From Pedobacter glucosidilyticus (GTDB lineage Bacteria > Bacteroidota > Bacteroidia > Sphingobacteriales > Sphingobacteriaceae), in contig NZ_DLHN01000021.1 in assembly GCF_002483235.1 (NCBI RefSeq), forward strand, positions 62,001 through 126,000: a DNA stretch of 64,000 nucleotides, written 5' to 3'. The notes below the pieces were generated by a model. The model had not been told where the DNA came from and ran no database searches. It worked only from the letters and a program-made list of their open reading frames with translations. Within the stretch, counting starts at the first letter, position 1; each line of letters begins with the position of its first letter. The position numbers and the translations under genes are program-made. This document shows, one piece after another, positions 52,701 through 61,284 of the stretch.

Positions 52701-53792
52701 TTACTTTCCTATACCAAATCCAATACCCGCAGTTGCTGCATTATAATCTCCAATGCTGTAAGCTCCGTAAAGTCTGAAAAATGCAAGATGCAAAGAAAAA
52801 CCTGCACTCGCCCTCATTCCAGAAATACTTTTTTCATTGATTATAACAGGGTCTTTGATGGTTTGAGTGTCATTTGGACCAAGACCTGATTTTACGATAT
52901 AATCGCCCAAAATACCGAGTTCTGTCTTAGCTGTATTATAACCTACACTAACAAAAGGCGTAAAAAGAGCTAGTTTTTTCGATAAAATTGCATCTACAGT
53001 AAAACCTGATAATTTAGACTCTATTCTTTGATTTAAATCAGCATTTTGATTAGGACCTTCATTAATTTGGTCTTCAATAGCAAATTTATAATCTACATTA
53101 ATTTGATTATAACCAAATGCTAGTGAAATATCTACAGGGATAATTTTTTCTGATTTACCTGGTAAGAAAGAGGTAATTTCTTTTTTGATACCTACTCCCC
53201 ATGAATTTACTTGTCCACCATCACCAATTTTAACCGATGGTACAAATCTTACAGAAACATCGGTATTTTTAATCAAGCCTACTGTTAATTGTACTTGTGG
53301 TGAGGGTACAATATCATGACCTAAACCTTGAGGTAAATCAAGTTCGGTAATAGCAAAGTCGCTTTCATCAATACCTATAGTTGATGGATTATCATTGCCA
53401 TATATTTCTAACGTTGAGCCATTTACATCTTTGCCAAATAGGGTGGGAGTTAATGGATTAGAGCCAGCTTTTAATCGGGTATTGGCAGATAAACCTAGTT
53501 TGTTAACATCAAATTGTTGGTCTGCTGGTGGTACAAAAGCTCCTGTTGCTTGAATCCTGAGATCAAATTTGCCTAAATTTTTAGTTTTTGCAGAGTTAAA
53601 CCAGCCACTGTTCATCCCAAAGCCGAAACCTTTAAAAAAAGGATTAAAATAAGCTTGAGCTAATTTGGTAGCGTCTCCGGTACCTGCTTTTACAATAGCT
53701 CCAATATCATCTTGGGCAAATGTAAGCGTAGAAACACTCAGAAATGTTAATGTTAAGGCAAAATTTTTAGAAAAATATGCTATTTTTTTCAT
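52701..53792 (-). CDS. Outer-membrane protein, DUF6588-like
   Basis: A 363-residue protein with a signal peptide (cleavage near LTFAQ) and beta-barrel-type strands to a C-terminal GIGFGIGK. The mature start, GTGDATKLAQAYFNPFFKGF, followed by GMNSGWFNSAKTKNLGKFDL, is the pattern of Bacteroidota DUF6588 proteins. Function unknown. A strong hairpin touches its start codon (53793-53821) and a terminator follows it. Confidence 0.8.
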   Translation of the reverse strand: MKKIAYFSKNFALTLTFLSVSTLTFAQDDIGAIVKAGTGDATKLAQAYFNPFFKGFGFGMNSGWFNSAKTKNLGKFDLRIQATGAFVPPADQQFDVNKLGLSANTRLKAGSNPLTPTLFGKDVNGSTLEIYGNDNPSTIGIDESDFAITELDLPQGLGHDIVPSPQVQLTVGLIKNTDVSVRFVPSVKIGDGGQVNSWGVGIKKEITSFLPGKSEKIIPVDISLAFGYNQINVDYKFAIEDQINEGPNQNADLNQRIESKLSGFTVDAILSKKLALFTPFVSVGYNTAKTELGILGDYIVKSGLGPNDTQTIKDPVIINEKSISGMRASAGFSLHLAFFRLYGAYSIGDYNAATAGIGFGIGK

Positions 53793-53821
53793 TTTAGGAA
53801 TGATTTAGTTCAATTCCTAAA
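53793..53821 (-). promoter_or_regulatory. Leader hairpin abutting the start codon
   Basis: Perfect 9-bp arms TTTAGGAAT (53793-53801) and ATTCCTAAA (53813-53821) with an 11-base spacer, immediately before the ATG of the outer-membrane protein on the minus strand. In the mRNA it would hide the translation start; as DNA it could be an operator. Confidence 0.5.
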
Positions 53822-53981
53822 GTATATCTTTTTAATAAGAAATGGAAAAAAATTAAGTACAAATACAAATTTTTTAGTAAAGTCTTTCATCATGGTTTTT
53901 CTTAGTTTTTCTGATAGTACGAACCTTTAGTCAAATGTGATACCATTTTTTTGTAATTGATTGAAAATTATTTAAAAGGTT

Positions 53982-53989
53982 TAATTTTG
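53982..53989 (+). promoter_or_regulatory. rluD promoter -7 box
   Basis: TAATTTTG fits the consensus and ends three bases before the ATG at 53993, giving an almost leaderless transcript. Confidence 0.45.
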
Positions 53990-53992
53990 TTT

Positions 53993-55021
53993 ATGGATTT
54001 TAATGAAGAAGCATCAGAATTAGAGGAGAGCGACTTATATGAGCATCTTAGAATCAAGGTTGATAAGGGGCAGTCTTTACTAAGAATTGATAAGTTTTTG
54101 ATGCATCGTGTAGAAAATGCTTCAAGAAATCGTATTCAAAATGCTATAGAGATGGCCAATGTTCTGGTAAATGATAAACCAGTGAAAGCCAGCTATAAAG
54201 TAAAACCAGATGATGATATTTCTATTGTTTTACCCCATCCACCAAGAGATACAACTGTTTATCCGGAAGATATCCCTTTAGAGATTGTTTACGAAGATGA
54301 TGATGTGCTTTTGGTAAATAAAAAAGCCGGAATGGTAGTTCATCCAGGTTTTGGTAATTGGAATGGTACTTTGGTAAATGCCTTAGTTTTTCATTTTACA
54401 CAACTGCCACAATTACCCGGAAATGATGGCAGGCCAGGGTTGGTGCATCGTATAGATAAAGACACTTCTGGCTTACTCATCATCAGTAAAAACGAAAGAG
54501 CCATGACTTTTCTGGCTAAACAGTTTTTTGATCATAGCATTAGTAGAAGGTATATTGCTTTGGTTTGGGGCGATTTGGAAACCGATGGAACCATAAGCGG
54601 TTATATCGGCAGAAGTGCTAAGGACCGTAAAGTGATGGATGTTTATGAAGATCCGGAAAAAGGAAAATGGTCTGTTACGCACTATAAAGTTTTGCAACGT
54701 TTTAACTATGTTACCTTGGTAGCTTGCGAGTTAGAAACAGGCAGAACCCATCAAATAAGAGCTCACATGAAGCATATAGGACATCCCTTATTTAACGATG
54801 CCCCTTATGGTGGAGACAAAATTAGAAAAGGAACCTTGGTAGCCAAGTATAAAACTTTTGTAGAAAATTGTTTTCAGATTATCCCTCGGCAGGCTTTACA
54901 TGCGCAATCATTAGGCTTTATACATCCGGTAAGTAAAAAATATATTCATTTTGAAACAGCATTACCTGATGATTTTAAGCAGGTTATAGAAAAATGGACG
55001 AATTATATCCAACATCACTAA
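53993..55021 (+). CDS. rluD: RluA/RluD-family 23S rRNA pseudouridine synthase
   Basis: A 342-residue RluA-family enzyme: an N-terminal S4 RNA-binding domain (LLRIDKFLMHRVENASRNRI) and a catalytic domain with LLVNKKAGMVVHPGFGNWNG and the catalytic Asp in GLVHRIDKDTSGLL. Length and S4 domain fit RluD, which modifies helix 69 of 23S rRNA; RluC-type specificity is not excluded. ATG 53993 is used; the in-frame start at 53957 lies upstream of the promoter. Confidence 0.9.
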   Translation: MDFNEEASELEESDLYEHLRIKVDKGQSLLRIDKFLMHRVENASRNRIQNAIEMANVLVNDKPVKASYKVKPDDDISIVLPHPPRDTTVYPEDIPLEIVYEDDDVLLVNKKAGMVVHPGFGNWNGTLVNALVFHFTQLPQLPGNDGRPGLVHRIDKDTSGLLIISKNERAMTFLAKQFFDHSISRRYIALVWGDLETDGTISGYIGRSAKDRKVMDVYEDPEKGKWSVTHYKVLQRFNYVTLVACELETGRTHQIRAHMKHIGHPLFNDAPYGGDKIRKGTLVAKYKTFVENCFQIIPRQALHAQSLGFIHPVSKKYIHFETALPDDFKQVIEKWTNYIQHH

Positions 55022-55051
55022 AATCTTATCATAAAAGAAACGTTCAATTTC

Positions 55052-55059
55052 TAAATTTG
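55052..55059 (+). promoter_or_regulatory. pabC promoter -7 box
   Basis: TAAATTTG followed by CAG, four bases before the ATG at 55064. Confidence 0.5.
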
Positions 55060-55063
55060 CAGC

Positions 55064-55906
55064 ATGGCTAAACGCTTTATCAATTTTAATGGGGAGATTT
55101 ATCAGGAAGAAGAGAAGCTACTGACTATTGCAAATAGAGGCTACAGGTATGGTGATGGCATTTTTGAAACCATGCGTATGTCAAAAGGAAAGCTAAATTT
55201 TGCTGATTTACATGCCGATAGGTTGCAAAGCGGGATGAAGACTTTGAAAATTGAGGGATATTCTCAATTAGATGCCTACTTTTTAAAAGATAAAACTGAA
55301 GAGCTTTGTAAGCGGAATAAGATTGCGCAAAACGCTAAGTTTAGATTAACAATTTATAGAAATGCAGGCGGATTGTATACCCCAGATCAAAATAAAAGTG
55401 CTTATAGCTTAGAGATTAGCCCTTTAGACTCTCCTTATTATGATATGAATACGAAGGGTTTAATTTTAGATGTTTATGAGGATATTCCAAAAGCAGTTAA
55501 CAAATTAGCGAATCTTAAAACCTGCAATGCCTTAACTTATGTGATGGCAGGTTTATATAAAAAACATCACAAATTAGATGAAGCTTTTATTTTAAACCAA
55601 CATGGTTTTTTATGCGAAGCTATCAGTGCAAACGTATTTATTGTTTACGAAGGTAATATATATACACCAGCTTTAAGTGAAGGCTGTGTAGGTGGTGTTA
55701 TGCGCCAAGTGGTTATGAAACTAGCACAAAAAAACAATTTACGAGTTGTAGAAGCACAAATAAACCCCGAGATATTAAATATGGCAGAAGAAGTTTTTTT
55801 AACCAACGCTACCAAAGGCATACAATGGGTAATGGGCTTTAACAGAAAAAGATACTTTAATGAAGTATCAAGGTTTTTAGTAGAAAAACTCAATCAACAA
55901 ATTTAA
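55064..55906 (+). CDS. pabC: Class IV aminotransferase, probable aminodeoxychorismate lyase
   Basis: A 280-residue PLP enzyme of fold type IV. NRGYRYGDGIFETMRM, the cofactor lysine in KLANLKTCNALTYVMAG, and EGCVGGVMRQVVMK are present. The length and the presence of pabB and folC in the window favour 4-amino-4-deoxychorismate lyase, which yields p-aminobenzoate for folate. Branched-chain and D-amino-acid aminotransferases share the fold, so the symbol is a best guess. Confidence 0.75.
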   Translation: MAKRFINFNGEIYQEEEKLLTIANRGYRYGDGIFETMRMSKGKLNFADLHADRLQSGMKTLKIEGYSQLDAYFLKDKTEELCKRNKIAQNAKFRLTIYRNAGGLYTPDQNKSAYSLEISPLDSPYYDMNTKGLILDVYEDIPKAVNKLANLKTCNALTYVMAGLYKKHHKLDEAFILNQHGFLCEAISANVFIVYEGNIYTPALSEGCVGGVMRQVVMKLAQKNNLRVVEAQINPEILNMAEEVFLTNATKGIQWVMGFNRKRYFNEVSRFLVEKLNQQI

Positions 55907-55950
55907 CTAACCATCTAACTCCCGATAGCTATCGGGACTAACCATCTAAC
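55907..55950. repeat. Palindrome flanked by 13-bp direct repeats
   Basis: The perfect 18-bp palindrome TCCCGATAGCTATCGGGA (55920-55937) is flanked on each side by CTAACCATCTAAC (55907-55919 and 55938-55950). It lies between the convergent pabC and fmt genes and has no T run. The palindrome may act as a terminator hairpin or be a dispersed repeat. Confidence 0.85.
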
Positions 55951-55957
55951 CACCTAC

Positions 55958-56872
55958 CTAAACCTTAACCCCTCTCAAAAACTCCTCTATCTGCATTCTT
56001 TTTTTGCCTTCTAGTTGAATTTCCTTTACGGTTATAAAGCCATCTAAGGCAGCAAATTTCAGATATGTTTTACCATCTGTTAAGTATGCGCCTGGCTGTA
56101 TATGAACCACAGCATTTTCTATCTGGGCAGAGAAAATTTTGAAAGTTTTATCCTGTAAATAAGTAAAAGCAGCAGGGTATGGGCTTAATCCTCTAATATG
56201 GTTATAAACCTTTTGTACCGGTTGGTTCCAGATAATTTTACAATCCTCTTTAAATATTTTGGGTGCATGTTTAAGCACAGCAATATCAAAATCATCTTGT
56301 GGTTTTTCCTGATAATTGCCTTCTTTAATAGCTGTAACAGTTTCTGTAAGCAATTTAGCACCCACCATCATCAATTCATCGTGTAACTGTCCAGCAGTCA
56401 TATCATTGGTAATAGCAACTTTCTCAGAGAATAAAATATCGCCAGTATCTATTTCGTGTTTTAAAAAAAAAGTAGTTACACCAGATTCTTTTTCTCCGTT
56501 TAAAATAGCCCAATTAATAGGTGCAGCCCCACGGTATTGTGGTAGTAAGGATGCATGAAGGTTTATAGTTCCTAATTTAGGCATATTCCAAACGGCTTCT
56601 GGCAACATTCTAAAAGCTACTACAACCTGTAAATCAGCAGCTAATGCTTTTAGCTCTTTTAAAAATTCTGGAGCCTTTAATTTCTCGGGTTGTAAAATAT
56701 ATAAATGATGCTCTTTAGCATATCTTTTTACAGCAGATTCTTGTATTTTTTGCCCTCTCCCTGCTGGCTTATCAGGTGCTGTAATAACGCCAACAATATC
56801 AAAACCAGCTTTTACCAAGGCATCTAAAGATGCTACTGCAAAATCTGGTGTACCCATAAATACGATTCTCAT
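55958..56872 (-). CDS. fmt: Methionyl-tRNA formyltransferase
   Basis: Formylates initiator Met-tRNA. It is 304 residues: IVFMGTPDFAVASLDAL at the start, GVITAPDKPAGRGQK, the folate-site motif NLHASLLPQYRGAAPINWAI with catalytic His, and the C-terminal OB-like domain (FKIFSAQIENA to LRGVKV). It sits between pabC and namZ. Confidence 0.97.
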   Translation of the reverse strand: MRIVFMGTPDFAVASLDALVKAGFDIVGVITAPDKPAGRGQKIQESAVKRYAKEHHLYILQPEKLKAPEFLKELKALAADLQVVVAFRMLPEAVWNMPKLGTINLHASLLPQYRGAAPINWAILNGEKESGVTTFFLKHEIDTGDILFSEKVAITNDMTAGQLHDELMMVGAKLLTETVTAIKEGNYQEKPQDDFDIAVLKHAPKIFKEDCKIIWNQPVQKVYNHIRGLSPYPAAFTYLQDKTFKIFSAQIENAVVHIQPGAYLTDGKTYLKFAALDGFITVKEIQLEGKKRMQIEEFLRGVKV

Positions 56873-56893
56873 ACTTATATTTTCAATTATGTT

Positions 56894-58102
56894 TTAGTTG
56901 TATAATAAATATTTTTTTCTTGTTGCTTTGTATGATTCCAATCCGTTTGCCCAGCTAGCTCTTATTTCTGCTTCTGTTTTGCCGTCTTTAATTTGCTGCA
57001 TCAATTGAGCATTACCTGCTAGTTTGTTAAAAAATGGGGTAAAGAATTTTTCTTTATCAGGAAAATCTTGGTAAAGTTGCAATAAGATACCCAAATTAAG
57101 TTGTGTTTGATTTTGAATATCCTTTAAAGCTGTATTTCTAAAATCAATACCATAGCAAACCTGATTTTCTAGAGGAGGGTTTTTACTCATCCCAACAATA
57201 CTTATTGGTGTAAAATTAAATTCATACTTTCCTTTCAATGCCGGATGCCCTAAAACTTGGAAAGGATAAAGCGTTCCTCTACCTTGGCTTATGGCTGTAC
57301 CTTCAAACATACATAAACTTGGGTACAGGTAAATAGATAAAGCATTAGGCAGGTTAGGAGATGGTTTAACTGGTAAGGTATAAACCATATCATGGTTGTA
57401 ATTTTTAACCTTAATAATTTTTAATTCGCACTTTACTCCATTGCTAAGCCATTTTTCTCCGTTTACCATTTGTGCAAATTCTGCTGGTGTTAAACCATGG
57501 CCAATAGGGATTTTATGCATCCCCACACCAGATTTAAATTCTGGTTCTAAAATAGGGCCATCAATTAACTGCCCATTAGGGTTAGGCCTATCTAATATCA
57601 GTAGAGGTATTTGATTATCGGCGCAAGCCTGCATCACATAGGCTAAGGTTATTGTATAGGTATAAAACCTTACGCCAACATCCTGTATATCGTAAACTAA
57701 AACATCAATATTGGCTAAATCTTCTTTGGAAGGAGCGTGTTTCTTACCATATAGAGAGATTACCGGTAAACCAGTTTTTTTATCCGTATAGTTTCCAACT
57801 TTTTCGCCAGCATCAGCATCACCTCTAAAACCATGTTCGGGACCAAAAATAGCTTTAATATCAACACCTAAACTCTTTAAGGTATCTACTAATGATACTT
57901 TATTGATTTCTGCAGTTTGATTAATCACTAAACCTACTTTTTTACCTTTTAAATAGGGTAAATAAGCCTCTGTTTGTTGTGCTCCGGTAAGTATATTTTT
58001 CTCTGTTTGTACTTCTTTATGAGTATTAGAGGTTTGATGATTACCTGCCATACAACCGTAAGAGGACAATATGAAGGTTACAATAAGGCTGATTTTATAC
58101 AT
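56894..58102 (-). CDS. namZ: Exo-beta-N-acetylmuramidase NamZ (DUF1343) lipoprotein
   Basis: A 402-residue lipoprotein (lipobox SSYGCMAG). The DUF1343 domain shows GKKVGLVINQTAE, AIFGPEHGFRGDADAGE, DIQDVGVRFYTYT and LDRPNPNGQ. NamZ enzymes release N-acetylmuramic acid from the ends of peptidoglycan fragments, feeding cell-wall recycling. Anchoring suits a periplasmic role. It is 21 bases upstream of fmt on the same strand and divergent from the FtsX-like gene. Confidence 0.92.
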   Translation of the reverse strand: MYKISLIVTFILSSYGCMAGNHQTSNTHKEVQTEKNILTGAQQTEAYLPYLKGKKVGLVINQTAEINKVSLVDTLKSLGVDIKAIFGPEHGFRGDADAGEKVGNYTDKKTGLPVISLYGKKHAPSKEDLANIDVLVYDIQDVGVRFYTYTITLAYVMQACADNQIPLLILDRPNPNGQLIDGPILEPEFKSGVGMHKIPIGHGLTPAEFAQMVNGEKWLSNGVKCELKIIKVKNYNHDMVYTLPVKPSPNLPNALSIYLYPSLCMFEGTAISQGRGTLYPFQVLGHPALKGKYEFNFTPISIVGMSKNPPLENQVCYGIDFRNTALKDIQNQTQLNLGILLQLYQDFPDKEKFFTPFFNKLAGNAQLMQQIKDGKTEAEIRASWANGLESYKATRKKYLLYN

Positions 58103-58176
58103 AGAATATTAATTAAACGTGTTTTTTTGCGTAAATGGTCGCATATTTGTGGCTTACAAATAAACAAAAAGAATTT

Positions 58177-59394
58177 TTGAATCTTGCATTTTTTATAGCC
58201 AAAAGGCTTTCCTTTAAAGCAGAGCGTACATTTTCTAAATTGATTGTACGTATTGCCATCCTAGGCATAACGCTTGGTTTGTGCGTAATGTTATTGGCTA
58301 TTGCGATTATGAAAGGTTTTAAAACCGAAATAAGAGAAAAAATAAGAGGTTTTAATGGCGATATTCAAATACTTAAATACGATTTAAATTCTTCTTACGA
58401 GAACTCTCCTTTTAATCTGGAGCAACAGCATTTAAACCAAATCAAACAGCTTCCTCAGCTAGCTGTGGTAGATGCTTTTGCTACAAAGCCTGGTATTATA
58501 AAAACCGATGACGAGGTAGAAGGTGTTGTTTTTAAGGGGGTTGATAGCACTTACCATTGGGATAATTTTCAAAAAGTTTTGATGCAAGGGAAAGTTCTGG
58601 ATTTTACAAAACCCAATCATCAACAACAGATTTTAATTTCTGAATTGGTTGCCAAGAAACTAAATTTAAAAGTTGGCGATAACTTTTTGATGTACTTCAT
58701 TCAGGAATCTTTACGTAAACGTAAGTTTGAAATTGTTGGTATTTACCGTACTGGAGTAGAAGAAGTAGATAAGATTTTTGTTATTGGAGATATGGATTTG
58801 GTGAGGAGGTTAAATAAGTGGGATGATAACCAAGTTGGAGGTTATGAGCTAAGAATTAAAGATTTTAATCAGCTAGATGAAGCTAGTTACGCCGTAGGCG
58901 ACGAACTGCCCCCACAACTTAAAGCTGTATCTGTAACAACTAATTTTCCCAGTATTTTTGAGTGGCTTTCTTTACTTGACATTAATGCACAAGTGGTTTT
59001 GGTTTTGATGTTGATGGTGGCTATCATCAATATGATTTCTGCTTTACTCATCATTATCCTAGAACGTACACACATGATTGGCTTATTGAAAGCTTTGGGC
59101 GAGTCTAATTGGGGTATCAGAAAGATTTTTCTTTATAATGCGTTTTACCTGGTTGGTTTTGGTATGTTAATGGGGAATATTTTTGGACTAGGTTTAGGCT
59201 ACATACAACAACAAACCCACTTTTTTAAGCTAGATGAAGCTTCTTATTACATGAGCTTTATCCCTATACAGTTTGAATGGTTAGATATTGTACTCATCAA
59301 TATAGGAACATTGGTAATTTGCTTAGCCGTTTTAATTATTCCATCTATGTTGGTCAGTAAAATCTCTCCGGTTAAAGCTTTATCATTTAAATAA
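58177..59394 (+). CDS. FtsX/LolE-like ABC transporter permease
   Basis: A 405-residue inner-membrane permease with one N-terminal helix (LIVRIAILGITLGLCVMLLA), a large periplasmic MacB-like domain, and three C-terminal helices. The layout matches LolC/LolE, which extract lipoproteins for the outer membrane. No ATPase gene is adjacent. The start is TTG 58177 (MNLAFFIAKRLSF), which matches relatives; the upstream GTG-type frame start at 58135 does not. Its last 12 bases overlap the anti-sigma gene on the other strand. Confidence 0.85.
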   Translation: MNLAFFIAKRLSFKAERTFSKLIVRIAILGITLGLCVMLLAIAIMKGFKTEIREKIRGFNGDIQILKYDLNSSYENSPFNLEQQHLNQIKQLPQLAVVDAFATKPGIIKTDDEVEGVVFKGVDSTYHWDNFQKVLMQGKVLDFTKPNHQQQILISELVAKKLNLKVGDNFLMYFIQESLRKRKFEIVGIYRTGVEEVDKIFVIGDMDLVRRLNKWDDNQVGGYELRIKDFNQLDEASYAVGDELPPQLKAVSVTTNFPSIFEWLSLLDINAQVVLVLMLMVAIINMISALLIIILERTHMIGLLKALGESNWGIRKIFLYNAFYLVGFGMLMGNIFGLGLGYIQQQTHFFKLDEASYYMSFIPIQFEWLDIVLINIGTLVICLAVLIIPSMLVSKISPVKALSFK

Positions 59395-60729
59395 TGATTT
59401 ATTTAGGTTTAATCTGAAACTTACACCACTCGAGCCAATTTCTAACCTTTCATTACCTACTGTTCTTAAAGGATATTTGATAAAAGGTTCTATCGCTAAA
59501 GACGTAACATTTTTTACCGGAATATTAATGCCCACAGAGAAATTTAAAGTACGGGCAAGCTGTAAATTTGAAAATAAGTTGTTATTATTTTCCTCTTCTA
59601 AAACAATGTTATTGGTTTCTACGCCTGTGAAACTATAATTTACAACCGAAATATTATTTAAATAACGCTCGTTTAACAAGGTATACGAGCTAAAACCGCT
59701 GCTGATAAACCAGTTTATCTTTTTCGAGCTAGAAGTGTATTTGACCTGTAAAGGAATATCTATACCCACCAACCTGGCATTAGAAAAATTTTGTGTAACT
59801 ACTGCAGCCACAGCGTTGGTAAAAGCTTTTTCTGTAGCCGTATTATTTTGCTGAGGATTGTTACTGATAAAAGCTGCTGTTTGCTTATTAAGGTTAAAAC
59901 CAGAGCTTATACTAAACTTATTAGACAACCTGTACTCAGAAATAATTCCTATAGCTAAGTTTAAATCTTCATTAACACCTTCTTGTGTAAAATTCATGAA
60001 GGTAGAAGCATCTAAACCTAGTCTCATTTTTTTTAAAGTTTTAAATGGTTTAGCAATAGGATTTTTTACATCTCCTGTATAAGCATTTTGTGGTGTAGCA
60101 GCTAAAGCCAGAATAGAAGATGTTTGACCATTTGATGTGCGATGGTTTCTATCAGCCGTGATAACTTCACTTGTTGGTGGAGCAAAATCTACCGGAGTGA
60201 TGCGATGCTGTGTAAGCTGCGTCATGAGGCTGATATTTTTAGCACTAATTTCTACCGGAGAAGCTGATGTATCGTTTAAGAAAAAATAGTCATCTACCAC
60301 AAAATTGCTTGCTAAAGCCATAGAGGCTTCTGGATGAGCTTTCGGAGTTTTAATAAAAGTTTCTCTTTTCTTTATTTCATTTTCTGATACTTCAATGGTT
60401 TGATTATCCATCGCTATTTCAATTTCTTTTGAAACTGTTTTATCTTTAAGATGAATATTTTTAGAAGGTTTTTGTATAATATTTTTACCTATTTGAAGAG
60501 GTTTTAACGCTTCTTGGTTTTCTATTTGAACCGTGATATTCAATAACCATAGTATAGCTAATGCAGCCGCCATACCGCTAGGTACACTCCATAATAAAAA
60601 GGCTCTTAACTTTTTACGCTTTACTTTTTGTTGATATTTTTTCCAGCCGTCATCAGCCATTTGATCATGGTAAACATCAAATGTATCTTTTATATGATCT
60701 CTCAGCTCCTTATCAAATTGCTCGTTCAT
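59383..60729 (-). CDS. Dual-membrane-spanning anti-sigma factor (Dma-like)
   Basis: A 448-residue protein with three parts. Residues 1-42 are charged and cytoplasmic, of the size of a short anti-sigma domain; 43-64 form one membrane helix (AFLLWSVPSGMAAALAILWL); 65-233 are a low-complexity periplasmic linker; 234-448 look like an eight-strand outer-membrane barrel of the PorT type (RLGLDASTFMNFTQ, GIDIPLQVKYTSS, SVGINIPV, ending FRLNLNKSLFK). The layout matches anti-sigma factors that span both membranes, described in Bacteroides thetaiotaomicron (Dma proteins). Its start overlaps the sigma gene by 17 bases, so the two are coupled. Confidence 0.75.
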   Translation of the reverse strand: MNEQFDKELRDHIKDTFDVYHDQMADDGWKKYQQKVKRKKLRAFLLWSVPSGMAAALAILWLLNITVQIENQEALKPLQIGKNIIQKPSKNIHLKDKTVSKEIEIAMDNQTIEVSENEIKKRETFIKTPKAHPEASMALASNFVVDDYFFLNDTSASPVEISAKNISLMTQLTQHRITPVDFAPPTSEVITADRNHRTSNGQTSSILALAATPQNAYTGDVKNPIAKPFKTLKKMRLGLDASTFMNFTQEGVNEDLNLAIGIISEYRLSNKFSISSGFNLNKQTAAFISNNPQQNNTATEKAFTNAVAAVVTQNFSNARLVGIDIPLQVKYTSSSKKINWFISSGFSSYTLLNERYLNNISVVNYSFTGVETNNIVLEEENNNNLFSNLQLARTLNFSVGINIPVKNVTSLAIEPFIKYPLRTVGNERLEIGSSGVSFRLNLNKSLFK

Positions 60730-61282
60730 AATTCAGATAAAAGTGGTTATTTACTAGTTTTCTTAATTTATCTTTCGCTCTAGATAAATACACCCTTGAG
60801 CTACTGGAAGGGATGTCTAAAATGTCTGAAATCTCTTCATGCGAATAGCCATCAATCTCATAAAGGTTAAAAATTAACCTGTGTATTTCTGGTAATTCAT
60901 CCAATAATTTTAAAATATCCTGTGCATTTATTTTAGAGATAATTTGGTTATTGGCTGGTTTCTCTTCGGCATATTCTATATCTAAAACCGTAGAATGTTT
61001 AAGATTTTTTCTTCTGCTATCTATGGCCGAGTTTACTACAATTTGTCTAAACCAAGGTTTTATCAATCTTTCATTTTCAAAAGTTTTAATGGTTTTAAAC
61101 AATTTAATAAAAGCATCATTAACAGTTTCTAAGGCATCATCACGGTTAATACAGTAACGTAAAGAAATACCCATAGCATAGGCATAAAAGCGCTTATAAA
61201 GCATTTCTTGTGCTTTAACATCGTCTTTCCTACATTTTATGATAAGCTCTTGGTCGCTTAAACTGCTATAAGGATGCTTCAT
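60713..61282 (-). CDS. ECF RNA polymerase sigma factor
   Basis: A 189-residue extracytoplasmic-function sigma factor. Region 2 covers about 20-90 (MLYKRFYAYAMGISLRYC, DALETVNDAFIKLFK) and region 4 about 125-180 (LPEIHRLIFNLYEIDGYSHE, then SSSSRVYLSRAKDKLRKL). It overlaps the anti-sigma gene by 17 bases and is two bases downstream of a lipoprotein gene, forming one operon. Such factors are held by a membrane anti-sigma partner until an envelope signal arrives. Confidence 0.93.
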   Translation of the reverse strand: MKHPYSSLSDQELIIKCRKDDVKAQEMLYKRFYAYAMGISLRYCINRDDALETVNDAFIKLFKTIKTFENERLIKPWFRQIVVNSAIDSRRKNLKHSTVLDIEYAEEKPANNQIISKINAQDILKLLDELPEIHRLIFNLYEIDGYSHEEISDILDIPSSSSRVYLSRAKDKLRKLVNNHFYLNYERAI

Positions 61283-61284
61283 TT

